Positions 35,901 through 49,137 of a DNA stretch of 64,000 bases are shown here, piece by piece; the stretch's first letter is position 1; the number at the start of each line of letters is the position of its first letter. The position numbers and the translations under genes were made by a program. Where the stretch lies: contig NC_066579.1 of assembly GCF_024323335.1 (NCBI RefSeq), positions 51,914,771 through 51,978,770 on the forward strand, written 5' to 3'. The notes under the pieces were generated by a model, which was not told where the DNA came from, ran no database searches, and saw only the letters and a list, made by a program, of their open reading frames with translations. This stretch comes from Lathyrus oleraceus (Eukaryota; Streptophyta; Magnoliopsida; Fabales; Fabaceae).

Positions 35901-37459
35901 TTAGGAATGGACATATGAGGTTTGTGTTATTTTGGGTCAAACTTAAGTGAGTGAATATTCAATGCATGGCCAAATGAGGTAACAAAAACGTGGTCTGGAT
36001 TGTGCAGCATAACTTTGGTCTGGTTTGGCAAGCAAGAAAATAGTCCAAGATGATGACTTTGAGGCCATGTAACTTGATGATCAAGTCACCAAATGATGAA
36101 ATAATACAAACAGTAGCAAGACCTCATGGAGCATAACATCTTTCATGTTGAGCACAAGTTGAAATGATGAATGGAAGAAGGTGAAAAATGGGCCTCAAGT
36201 TCAGGTCTCACCATGCAAAACTGATTGGGCCAGTTTGGCCTAAAATCTGCCTAGAAAATCAAGTAATGGTGCCCACTTTAGGTGAATGTATCTCTCAAAC
36301 CATGGATCCAAATGAGATGATTCTAAACGGATGTGAAAGAGTACATGGCAAGGTATAATTGTTGTGAAGAAAACATTTCCAAGTAATGCCTTGAAGTGCA
36401 AGAAAACTGGCCAAGAAGTCTTGACAAACTTTGAAGATTTTGAGACTTAGAAATTTTTCTAAGTGTCCTAAAAATATGTCCCACATTGACTAAGCATAAC
36501 TTTCTCAATTTTGATCCAAATGGAACAAAATTTATATTTCTGGAAAGCTTGGAACAGGAGTAACAACTTTCATGTTGGAGAAAGTTTCAAATGGAGCTTT
36601 TATCTTGATGGAAAATGGGCTTAAAGTGAGTGCAAAAATCATAAAAACTTGCCCTAAATGGAAAGTCCACCATTTCCAAATTAAGTAACTTCTCCAATTC
36701 CTGATTAAATGATGAATCCAAGATCCAACCTTGATCAAATTTTACATGTAGGCTCCCCTAGGCATGAATTTTGAGATTCCACTCTCAAAAAGTCAGGAAT
36801 TGACTTTTCTTGTCCCACAGTTGACTTTTCCCAAACTGTCTGATTCCCGATTCCAATGATCAATTGAAGCACTCCTGGCTCAAATAAAAAGATGATTTTT
36901 TGTATGTAGACCCTTGTGGACATATGGAGGGCCATGGAAAAGAGTTTCACCCAAAGAATCAGAAATAAACTGATTTTATACCAAACCCTAGTTTTAGGGC
37001 AAAAATGATCGGGAACTGATTGCACTGTTTGCCAATGGATCTTTCTGAGATAATTGTGAGTCTTCCTAGACCAAGATGCCTCTCCAATCGTGACATGGAT
37101 AAGCACCTATAATTCCAACCAAACATTGCATGTTGCAGGTAACCATGAAACCCTAATTTCTTGATTAAATCCAGATGAACACTCTGATAGCTCTGAACCC
37201 TTCACTGATGAATTGAGGCACATAATAAGATACCTGGACCCCCTTGAGACCCTTGAGACTTGTATATTTAGAGAATGTAGTCCAACTCTTAATCTTGCTT
37301 TGTGTGGACTCCATCTGTCAAGGAGTGATCAATCAAAAACTGATTTCCAAGTCACTAATGCAATATGCAATGAGTATGACCTAGTATGATGCTAATGAAG
37401 TGTGAAACATAATCCCATGCTTCCAGGAAAAATGTAGGGTAAATTTTGGGGTATTACAC
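32941..37459 (-). repeat. 5' LTR of the older element (about 4.5 kb)
   Basis: In element orientation it runs from TGTAATACCCCAAAATTTACCC at 37459 to CGTTGCGACA at 32941, TG...CA, next to the primer site. The outer edge is set by the abrupt change to satellite sequence at 37460. The partner LTR is outside the window, so length cannot be checked by alignment. The block 33073-33151 (GGGTTCGGGAGTCG... GGGAAGGT... CACCCCT) is the same conserved LTR-end block seen in the satellite. It contains no gene. Long AT-rich stretches fill 34400-35000. Confidence 0.87.
35821..35827 (-). promoter_or_regulatory. Possible TATA box of the older element's LTR
   Basis: On the minus strand, CATATTTAAGCTGAAAACCC lies about 1.63 kb into the LTR, close to the relative position of the TATA box in the other element (1.5 kb). 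The match is weaker than a canonical TATAAA, so the call is tentative. Confidence 0.4.
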
Positions 37460-40400
37460 TTACCTTGTACAATAAGAAAAAGGAAACAACATATATTTTT
37501 GTATTTTGAATAAGGTTTAAAAAGTTTGAATGAAAGAAAACAAAAAGGTAAAAAGAAAACACAAAGGGTGCTTGATGATCTCCCATAAAGGTAAACCTAA
37601 AGAGGTGAAGGTTATGAGGATACCATGTTTGTGATATTTGATTGAAATGTAAATGATATGATAGGTTGAATCATATGTGTAAAATTTGGGTATTACATAG
37701 GGGAAATAAAGATAAAACCCTAAAGGAAAGGATAAGACGATCATTAAAACCAAATATGGGTTCGGAAGTCGGTTAAGTGAGGGGAAGGTGTTAGGCACCC
37801 CTCACATGTGTTGTACTCATTGAGAACCTCCTCTAGTTTTAGGGTTAAGTTTGTATGTCTAAGGGGATATTTGCATATATTATTTCTACTTGCTATTTAT
37901 TTATTTAAAAAAGGGGTATGTACAAAATGATAAAATGGGAAAAGATTTAGTTATAGTTAGTGGTGAGATACGCTATGAAGTTATTTAAAAAGAGGGTCAA
38001 TCAAACATGTACCTACTTGTGATTTCTTTCCATTTCTTACATCAAAGGCTCAGTGATGAACACTTGAATACGAAACTTTATTATCCCTTAAATAATCTTG
38101 ATAATTGATTGAAAATTGGATGGAGATGTCATGGAAATAAACACATGAACCATAATTGAATCAACTTTGAAACTAGGAACTAAAATTGAACTTCTCTTGA
38201 TAAAATGAGCTTGAATAAATCTTGAAATGAATGTGACCTATTATTATAGGTCATTCCTTGAAGTAAAAGCTCTTGTGGACCACATGTTGACCAAACTTTG
38301 ACCTTGGGAATCAAAACACTAATTTAGAAACCAAGCTTGATCCTTTGATTCCAATTCCTTACCTTATACAATAAGAAAAAGGAAACAACACATATTTTTG
38401 TATTTTGAATAAGGTTAAAAAAGTTAGAATGAACGCAAACATAAAGGTGAAAACCAAACACAAAGGGTGCTTGATGATCTCCCACAAAGGTAAACCTAAA
38501 GAGGTGAAGGTTAGGAGGATACCATGTTTGTGATATTTGATTGAAATGTAAATGTTATGATAGGTGGAATCTTATGTGTAAAATTAGGGTATGACATAGG
38601 GCAAATAAAGATAAAACCCTAAAGAAAATGATAATACGGTCATTAAAACCAAATATGGCTTCGTAAGTCGGTTAAGTGACGGGAAGGTGTTGGGCACCCC
38701 TCACATGTGTTCTACTAATTGAGAACCTCCTCTAGTTTTCGGGTTAAGTTTGTTTGTCTAAGGGGATGTTTCCATATATTATTTCTACTTGCTATTTATT
38801 TATTTAAAAAGATGGTAATTCCAAAATGATAAAATGGGAAAATATTTAGTTAAAGTTAGTGGTGAGATACGCTATGGAGTTATTTAAAAAAAGAGTGAAC
38901 AAAACATGTACCAACTTTTGATTTCTTGCGATTTCTTACATCCAAAGGCTCAATGATGAACACTTGAATACGAAACTTGATTGTCCCTTAAATAGTTTTT
39001 GATAATTGCTTGAAAATTGGATGGAGATATCATGGAAATAAACATATGAACCATACTTGAATCAACTTTGAAATTAGGAACCAAAATTGAACTTCTCTTA
39101 ATGAAATGAGCTTGAATAAAGCTTGAAATGAATGTGAACTAAGATTATAGGTCATTCCTTGATTTAAAAGCTCTTGTGGACCACATGTTGACCAAACTTT
39201 GACCTTAGGAATCAAAATACTAATTTAGAAACCAAGCGTGATCCTTTGGTTGCAAGTCCTTACCTTGTACAATAAGGAAAAGGAAACAACACATATTTTT
39301 GTATTTTAAATAAGGTTTAAAAAGTTTGAATGAAAGAAAACAAAAAGGTAAAAAGAACACACAAAGGGTGCTTGATGATCTCCCACAAAGGCAAACCTAA
39401 GGAGGTGAATGCTAGGAGGATACCATGTTTGTGATATTTGATTGAAATGCAAATGATATGATAGGTTGAATCTTATGTTTAAAATTAGGGTATTAAATAG
39501 GGGAAATTAAGATAAAACCCTAAAGGAAAGGATAAGACGGTCATTAAAACCAAATATGGGTTTGGAAGTCGGTTAAGTGAGGATAAGGTGTTGGGCACCC
39601 CTCATATGTGTTGTACTCATTGGGAACCTCCTCTAGTTTTAGGGTTAAGTTTGTTTGTCTAAGGGGATATTTTCATATATTATTTCTACTTGCTATTTAT
39701 TTATTTAAAAAGAGGGTAATTACAAAATGATAAAATGGGAAACGATTTAGTTAAAGTTAGTGGTGAGATACGCTATGGAGTTATTTAAAAAGATGGTCAA
39801 CCAAACATGTATCAACTTGTGATTTCTTGCCATTTCTTACATCCAAAGGCTCATTGATGAACACTTGAATACTAAACTTAATTATCCGTTAAATAATTTA
39901 ATAATTGCTTAAAAATTGGATGGAGATATCAGGGAAATAAACATATGAACCATACTTGAATGAACTTTGAAATTAGGAACCAAAATTGAACTTCTCTTGA
40001 TCAAATGAACTTGAATAAAGCTTGAAATGAATGTGAACTAAGATTATTGGTCATTCCTTAAATTAAAAGCTCGTGTGGACCACATGTTGACCAAACTTTG
40101 ACCTTAGGAATCAAAATACTAATTTAGAAACCAAGTGTGATCCTTTGATTGCAAGTCCTTACCTTGTACAATAAGAAAAAGGAAACAACACATATTTTTG
40201 TATTTTGATTAAGGTTTAAAAAGTTTTAAAGAAATAAAACAAAAAGGTAAAAAGAAAAGACAAAGGGTTCTTGATGATCTCCCACAAAGGCAAACCTAAA
40301 GAGGTGAAGGTTAGGAGGATACCATGTTTGTGATATTTCATTGAAATGGAAATGATATGATAGGTTGAATCTTATGTGTAAAATTAGGGTATTACATAGG

Positions 40401-41055
40401 GGAAATAAAGATAAAACCCTAAAGGAAAGAATAAGACGGTCATTAAAACCAAATATGGGTTCGGATGTCGGTTAAATGAGGGGATGGTGTTGGGCACCCC
40501 TCACATGTGTTGTACTCATTGAGAACCTCCTCTAGTTTTAGGGTTAAGTTTGTTTGTCTAAGGGGATATTTGCATATATTATTTCTACTTGCTATTTATT
40601 TATTTAAAAAGAGGGTAATTACAAAATGATAAATGGGAAAAGATTTAGTTAAAGTTAGTTGTGAGATACGCTATGGAGTTATTTAAAAAGAGGGTCAACC
40701 AAACATGTACCAACTTGTGATTTCTTACCATTTCTTACATCAAAGGCTCAGTGATGAACACTTGAATATGAAACTTGATTGTCCCTCAAATAATCTTGAT
40801 AATTGATTGAAAATTGGATGGAAATATCACGGAAAGAAACACATGAACCATAATTGAATCAACTTTGAAACTAGGAACCAAAATTGAACTTCTCTTGATC
40901 AAATGAGCTTGAATAAAGCTTGAAATGAATGCGACCTAATAGTATAGGTCATTCCTTGAATTAGCAGCTCGCTTGGACTATATGTTGACCAAACTTTGAC
41001 CTTGGGAATCAAAACACTAATTTAAAAACCAAGCTTGATCCTTTGATTGCAACTC
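37460..41055. repeat. Left four monomers, more diverged
   Basis: The first four monomers differ from the inner consensus and from each other at many sites (for example CACAAAGGGTGC or CAAAGGGTTC instead of CACAGGGTGC, and AATTTAGAAACC instead of AATTTAAAAACC in the first three). Lengths vary (898, 901, 899, 898). The older element's LTR touches the first of them. Monomer 4 becomes consensus-like in its second half. Confidence 0.85.
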
Positions 41056-44000
41056 CTTACCTTGTACAATAAGAAAAAGGAAACCACACATATTTTTTTA
41101 TTTTGAATAAGGTTTTAAAAGTTAGAATGAAAGCTAACAAAAAGGTAAAAAGAAAACACACAGGGTGCTTGATGAACTCCCACAAAGGCAAACCCAAAGA
41201 GGTGAAGGTTAGGAGGATACCATGTTTGTGATATTTGATTGAAATGTAAATGATATGATAGGTGGAATCTTATGTGTAAAATTAGGGTATTACATAGAGG
41301 AAATAAAGATAAAACCCTAAAGGAAAGGATAAGACGGTCATTAAAACCAAATATGGGTTCGGAAGTCAGTTAAGTGAGAGGAAGGTGTTGGGCACCCCTC
41401 ACATGTGTTGTACTCATTAAGAACCTCCTCTAGTTTTAGGGTTAAGTTTGTTTGTCTAAGGGGATATTTGCATATATTATTTCTACTTGCTATTTATTTA
41501 TTTAAAAAGAGGGTAATTACAAAATGATAAATGGGAAAAGATTTAGTTAAAGTTAGTTGTGAGATACGCTATGGAGTTATTTAAAAAGAGGGTCAACCAA
41601 ACATGTACCAACTTGTGATTTCTTACCATTTCTTACATCAAAGGCTCAGTGATGAACACTTGAATATGAAACTTGATTGTCCCTCAAATAATCTTGATAA
41701 TTGATTGAAAATTGGATGGAAATATCACGGAAAGAAACACATGAACCATAATTGAATCAACTTTGAAACTAGGAACCAAAATTGAACTTCTCTTGATCAA
41801 ATGAGCTTGAATAAAGCTTGAAATGAATGCGACCTAATAGTATAGGTCATTCCTTGAATTAGCAGCTCGCTTGGACCATATGTTGACCAAACTTTGACCT
41901 TGGGAATCAAAACACTAATTTAAAAACCAAGCTTGATCCTTTGATTACAACTCCTTACCTTGTACAATAAGAAAAAGGAAACCACACATATTTTTTTATT
42001 TTGAATAAGGTTTTAAAAGTTAGAATGAAAGCTAACAAAAAGGTAAAAAGAAAACACACAGGGTGCTTGATGATCTCCCACAAAGGCAAACCCAAAGAGG
42101 TGAAGGTTAGGAGGATACCATGTTTGTGATATTTGATTGAAATGTAAATGATATGATAGGTGGAATCTTATGTGTAAAATTAGGGTATTACATAGAGGAA
42201 ATAAAGATAAAACCCTAAAGGAAAGGATAAGACGGTCATTAAAACCAAATATGGGTTCGGAAGTCAGTTAAGTGAGAGGAAGGTGTTGGGCACCCCTCAC
42301 ATGTGTTGTACTCATTACGAACCTCCTCTAGTTTTAGGGTTAAGTTTGTTTGTCTAAGGGGATATTTGCATATATTATTTCTACTTGCTATTTATTTATT
42401 TAAAAAGAGGGTAATTACAAAATGATAAATGGGAAAAGATTTAGTTAAAGTTAGTTGTGAGATACGCTATGGAGTTATTTAAAAAGAGGGTCAACCAAAC
42501 ATGTACCAACTTGTGATTTCTTACCATTTCTTACATCAAAGGCTCAGTGATGAACACTTGAATATGAAACTTGATTGTCCCTCAAATAATCTTGATAATT
42601 GATTGAAAATTTGATGGAAATATCACGGAAAGAAACACATGAACCATAATTGAATCAACTTTGAAACTAGGAACCAAAATTGAACTTCTCTTAATCAAAT
42701 GAGCTTGAATAAAGCTTGAAATGAATGCGACCTAATAGTATAGGTCATTCCTTGAATTAGCAGCTCGCTTGGACCATATGTTGACCAAACTTTGACCTTG
42801 GGAATCAAAACACTAATTTAAAAACCAAGCTTGATCCTTTGATTGCAACTCCTTACCTTGTACAATAAGAAAAAGGAAACCACACATATTTTTTTATTTT
42901 GAATAAGGTTTTAAAAGTTAGAATGAAAGCTAACAAAAAGGTAAAAAGAAAACACACAGGGTGCTTGATGATCTCCCACAAAGGCAAACCCAAAGAGGTG
43001 AAGGTTAGGAGGATACCATGTTTGTGATATTTGATTGAAATGTAAATGATATGATAGGTGGAATCTTATGTGTAAAATTAGGGTATTACATAGAGGAAAT
43101 AAAGATAAAACCCTAAAGGAAAGGATAAGACGGTCATTAAAACCAAATATGGGTTCGGAAGTCAGTTAAGTGAGAGGAAGGTGTTGGGCACCCCTCACAT
43201 GTGTTGTACTCATTAAGAACCTCCTCTAGTTTTAGGGTTAAGTTTGTTTGTCTAAGGGGATATTTGCATATATTATTTCTACTTGCTATTTATTTATTTA
43301 AAAAGAGGGTAATTACAAAATGATAAATGGGAAAAGATTTAGTTAAAGTTAGTTGTGAGATACGCTATGGAGTTATTTAAAAAGAGGGTCAACCAAACAT
43401 GTACCAACTTGTGATTTCTTACCATTTCTTACATCAAAGGCTCAGTGATGAACACTTGAATATGAAACTTGATTGTCCCTCAAATAATCTTGATAATTGA
43501 TTGAAAATTGGATGGAAATATCACGGAAAGAAACACATGAACCATAATTGAATCAACTTTGAAACTAGGAACCAAAATTGAACTTCTCTTGATCAAATGA
43601 GCTTGAATAAAGCTTGAAATGAATGCGACCTAATAGTATAGGTCATTCCTTGAATTAGCAGCTCGCTTGGACCATATGTTGACCAAACTTTGACCTTGGG
43701 AATCAAAACACTAATTTAAAAACCAAGCTTGATCCTTTGATTGCAACTCCTTACCTTGTACAATAAGAAAAAGGAAACCACACATATTTTTTTATTTTGA
43801 ATAAGGTTTTAAAAGTTAGAATGAAAGCTAACAAAAAGGTAAAAAGAAAACACACAGGGTGCTTGATGATCTCCCACAAAGGCAAACCCAAAGAGGTGAA
43901 GGTTAGGAGGATACCATGTTTGTGATATTTGATTGAAATGTAAATGATATGATAGGTGGAATCTTATGTGTAAAATTAGGGTATTACATAGAGGAAATAA

Positions 44001-47000
44001 AGATAAAACCCTAAAGGAAAGGATAAGACGGTCATTAAAACCAAATATGGGTTCGGAAGTCAGTTAAGTGAGAGGAAGGTGTTGGGCACCCCTCACATGT
44101 GTTGTACTCATTAAGAACCTCCTCTAGTTTTAGGGTTAAGTTTGTTTGTCTAAGGGGATATTTGCATATATTATTTCTACTTGCTATTTATTTATTTAAA
44201 AAGAGGGTAATTACAAAATGATAAATGGGAAAAGATTTAGTTAAAGTTAGTTGTGAGATACGCTATGGAGTTATTTAAAAAGAGGGTCAACCAAACATGT
44301 ACCAACTTGTGATTTCTTACCATTTCTTACATCAAAGGCTCAGTGATGAACACTTGAATATGAAACTTGATTGTCCCTCAAATAATCTTGATAATTGATT
44401 GAAAATTGGATGGAAATATCACGGAAAGAAACACATGAACCATAATTGAATCAACTTTGAAACTAGGAACCAAAATTGAACTTCTCTTGATCAAATGAGC
44501 TTGAATAAAGCTTGAAATGAATGCGACCTAATAGTATAGGTCATTCCTTGAATTAGCAGCTCGCTTGGACTATATGTTGACCAAACTTTGACCTTGGGAA
44601 TCAAAACACTAATTTAAAAACCAAGCTTGATCCTTTGATTGCAACTCCTTACCTTGTACAATAAGAAAAAGGAAACCACACATATTTTTTTATTTTGAAT
44701 AAGGTTTTAAAAGTTAGAATGAAAGCTAACAAAAAGGTAAAAAGAAAACACACAGGGTGCTTGATGATCTCCCACAAAGGCAAACCCAAAGAGGTGAAGG
44801 TTAGGAGGATACCATGTTTGTGATATTTGATTGAAATGTAAATGATATGATAGGTGGAATCTTATGTGTAAAATTAGGGTATTACATAGAGGAAATAAAG
44901 ATAAAACCCTAAAGGAAAGGATAAGACGGTCATTAAAACCAAATATGGGTTCGGAAGTCAGTTAAGTGAGAGGAAGGTGTTGGGCACCCCTCACATGTGT
45001 TGTACTCATTAAGAACCTCCTCTAGTTTTAGGGTTAAGTTTGTTTGTCTAAGGGGATATTTGCATATATTATTTCTACTTGCTATTTATTTATTTAAAAA
45101 GAGGGTAATTACAAAATGATAAATGGGAAAAGATTTAGTTAAAGTTAGTTGTGAGATACGCTATGGAGTTATTTAAAAAGAGGGTCAACCAAACATGTAC
45201 CAACTTGTGATTTCTTACCATTTCTTACATCAAAGGCTCAGTGATGAACACTTGAATATGAAACTTGATTGTCCCTCGAATAATCTTGATAATTGATTGA
45301 AAATTGGATGGAGATGTCACGGAAAGAAACACATGAACCATAATTGAGTCAACTTTGAAACTAGGAACCAAAATTGAACTTCTCTTGATCAAATGAGCTT
45401 GAATAAAGCTTGAAATGAATGCGACCTAATAGTATAGGTCATTCCTTGAATTAGAAGCTCGCTTGGACTATATGTTGACCAAACTTTGACCTTGGGAATC
45501 AAAACACTAATTTAAAAACCAAGCTTGATCCTTTGATTGCAACTCCTTACCTTGTACAATAAGAAAAAGGAAACCACACATATTTTTTTATTTTGAATAA
45601 GGTTTTAAAAGTTAGAATGAAAGCTAACAAAAAGGTAAAAAGAAAACACACAGGGTGCTTGATGATCTCCCACAAAGGCAAACCCAAAGAGGTGAAGGTT
45701 AGGAGGATACCATGTTTGTGATATTTGATTGAAATGTAAATGATATGATAGGTGGAATCTTATGTGTAAAATTAGGGTATTACATAGAGGAAATAAAGAT
45801 AAAACCCTAAAGGAAAGGATAAGACGGTCATTAAAACCAAATATGGGTTCGGAAGTCAGTTAAGTGAGAGGAAGGTGTTCGGCACCCCTCACATGTGTTG
45901 TACTCATTAAGAACCTCCTCTAGTTTTAGGGTTAAGTTTGTTTGTCTAAGGGGATATTTGCATATATTATTTCTACTTGCTATTTATTTATTTAAAAAGA
46001 GGGTAATTACAAAATGATAAATGGGAAAAGATTTAGTTAAAGTTAGTTGTGAGATACGCTATGGAGTTATTTAAAAAGAGGGTCAACCAAACATGTACCA
46101 ACTTGTGATTTCTTACCATTTCTTACATCAAAGGCTCAGTGATGAACACTTGAATATGAAACTTGATTGTCCCTCAAATAATCTTGATAATTGATTGAAA
46201 ATTGGATGGAAATATCACGGAAAGAAACACATGAACCATAATTGAATCAACTTTGAAACTAGGAACCAAAATTGAACTTCTCTTGATCAAATGAGCTTGA
46301 ATAAAGCTTGAAATGAATGCGACCTAATAGTATAGGTCATTCCTTGAATTAGCAGCTCGCTTGGACTATATGTTGACCAAACTTTGACCTTGGGAATCAA
46401 AACACTAATTTAAAAACCAAGCTTGATCCTTTGATTGCAACTCCTTACCTTGTACAATAAGAAAAAGGAAACCACACATATTTTTTTATTTTGAATAAGG
46501 TTTTAAAAGTTAGAATGAAAGCTAACAAAAAGGTAAAAAGAAAACACACAGGGTGCTTGATGATCTCCCACAAAGGCAAACCCAAAGAGGTGAAGGTTAG
46601 GAGGATACCATGTTTGTGATATTTGATTGAAATGTAAATGATATGATAGGTGGAATCTTATGTGTAAAATTAGGGTATTACATAGAGGAAATAAAGATAA
46701 AACCCTAAAGGAAAGGATAAGACGGTCATTAAAACCAAATATGGGTTCGGAAGTCAGTTAAGTGAGAGGAAGGTGTTGGGCACCCCTCACATGTGTTGTA
46801 CTCATTAAGAACCTCCTCTAGTTTTAGGGTTAAGTTTGTTTGTCTAAGGGGATATTTGCATATATTATTTCTACTTGCTATTTATTTATTTAAAAAGAGG
46901 GTAATTACAAAATGATAAATGGGAAAAGATTTAGTTAAAGTTAGTTGTGAGATACGCTATGGAGTTATTTAAAAAGAGGGTCAACCAAACATGTACCAAC

Positions 47001-49137
47001 TTGTGATTTCTTACCATTTCTTACATCAAAGGCTCAGTGATGAACACTTGAATATGAAACTTGATTGTCCCTCAAATAATCTTGATAATTGATTGAAAAT
47101 TGGATGGAAATATCACGGAAAGAAACACATGAACCATAATTGAATCAACTTTGAAACTAGGAACCAAAATTGAACTTCTCTTGATCAAATGAGCTTGAAT
47201 AAAGCTTGAAATGAATGCGACCTAATAGTATAGGTCATTCCTTGAATTAGCAGCTCGCTTGGACTATATGTTGACCAAACTTTGACCTTGGGAATCAAAA
47301 CACTAATTTAAAAACCAAGCTTGATCCTTTGATTGCAACTCCTTACCTTGTACAATAAGAAAAAGGAAACCACACATATTTTTTTATTTTGAATAAGGTT
47401 TTAAAAGTTAGAATGAAAGCTAACAAAAAGGTAAAAAGAAAACACACAGGGTGCTTGATGATCTCCCACAAAGGCAAACCCAAAGAGGTGAAGGTTAGGA
47501 GGATACCATGTTTGTGATATTTGATTGAAATGTAAATGATATGATAGGTGGAATCTTATGTGTAAAATTAGGGTATTACATAGAGGAAATAAAGATAAAA
47601 CCCTAAAGGAAAGGATAAGACGGTCATTAAAACCAAATATGGGTTCGGAAGTCAGTTAAGTGAGAGGAAGGTGTTGGGCACCCCTCACATGTGTTGTACT
47701 CATTAAGAACCTCCTCTAGTTTTAGGGTTAAGTTTGTTTGTCTAAGGGGATATTTGCATATATTATTTCTACTTGCTATTTATTTATTTAAAAAGAGGGT
47801 AATTACAAAATGATAAATGGGAAAAGATTTAGTTAAAGTTAGTTGTGAGATACGCTATGGAGTTATTTAAAAAGAGGGTCAACCAAACATGTACCAACTT
47901 GTGATTTCTTACCATTTCTTACATCAAAGGCTCAGTGATGAACACTTGAATATGAAACTTGATTGTCCCTCAAATAATCTTGATAATTGATTGAAAATTG
48001 GATGGAAATATCACGGAAAGAAACACATGAACCATAATTGAATCAACTTTGAAACTAGGAACCAAAATTGAACTTCTCTTGATCAAATGAGCTTGAATAA
48101 AGCTTGAAATGAATGCGACCTAATAGTATAGGTCATTCCTTGAATTAGCAGCTCGCTTGGACTATATGTTGACCAAACTTTGACCTTGGGAATCAAAACA
48201 CTAATTTAAAAACCAAGCTTGATCCTTTGATTGCAACTCCTTACCTTGTACAATAAGAAAAAGGAAACCACACATATTTTTTTATTTTGAATAAGGTTTT
48301 AAAAGTTAGAATGAAAGCTAACAAAAAGGTAAAAAGAAAACACACAGGGTGCTTGATGATCTCCCACAAAGGCAAACCCAAAGAGGTGAAGGTTAGGAGG
48401 ATACCATGTTTGTGATATTTGATTGAAATGTAAATGATATGATAGGTGGAATCTTATGTGTAAAATTAGGGTATTACATAGAGGAAATAAAGATAAAACC
48501 CTAAAGGAAAGGATAAGACGGTCATTAAAACCAAATATGGGTTCGGAAGTCAGTTAAGTGAGAGGAAGGTGTTGGGCACCCCTCACATGTGTTGTACTCA
48601 TTAAGAACCTCCTCTAGTTTTAGGGTTAAGTTTGTTTGTCTAAGGGGATATTTGCATATATTATTTCTACTTGCTATTTATTTATTTAAAAAGAGGGTAA
48701 TTACAAAATGATAAATGGGAAAAGATTTAGTTAAAGTTAGTTGTGAGATACGCTATGGAGTTATTTAAAAAGAGGGTCAACCAAACATGTACCAACTTGT
48801 GATTTCTTACCATTTCTTACATCAAAGGCTCAGTGATGAACACTTGAATATGAAACTTGATTGTCCCTCAAATAATCTTGATAATTGATTGAAAATTGGA
48901 TGGAAATATCACGGAAAGAAACACATGAACCATAATTGAATCAACTTTGAAACTAGGAACCAAAATTGAACTTCTCTTGATCAAATGAGCTTGAATAAAG
49001 CTTGAAATGAATGCGACCTAATAGTATAGGTCATTCCTTGAATTAGAAGCTCGCTTGGACTATATGTTGACCAAACTTTGACCTTGGGAATCAAAACACT
49101 AATTTAAAAACCAAGCTTGATCCTTTGATTGCAACTC

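Larger units (their letters stand above)
1..37459 (-). mobile_element. Older Tat/Ogre-like Ty3/gypsy retrotransposon, split by a nested element
   Basis: This is a minus-strand LTR retrotransposon present as two pieces, 24967-37459 (5' half) and 1-3195 (3' half), separated by the plus-strand element at 3196-24966. The reading frame of pol continues across the gap once the inserted element and one GAAAC copy are removed. In element order the parts are 5' LTR, tRNA-Arg-type primer site, leader, ORF1, gag-protease, probable intron, RT, RNase H, second RNase H, integrase and 3' UTR. The order, the extra ORF1 and the dual RNase H are known hallmarks of the Tat/Ogre lineage. The 3' LTR lies left of the window, so the full element would exceed 20 kb. 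It is coding-dead in pro and pol. Its right LTR end abuts satellite DNA. Confidence 0.93.
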
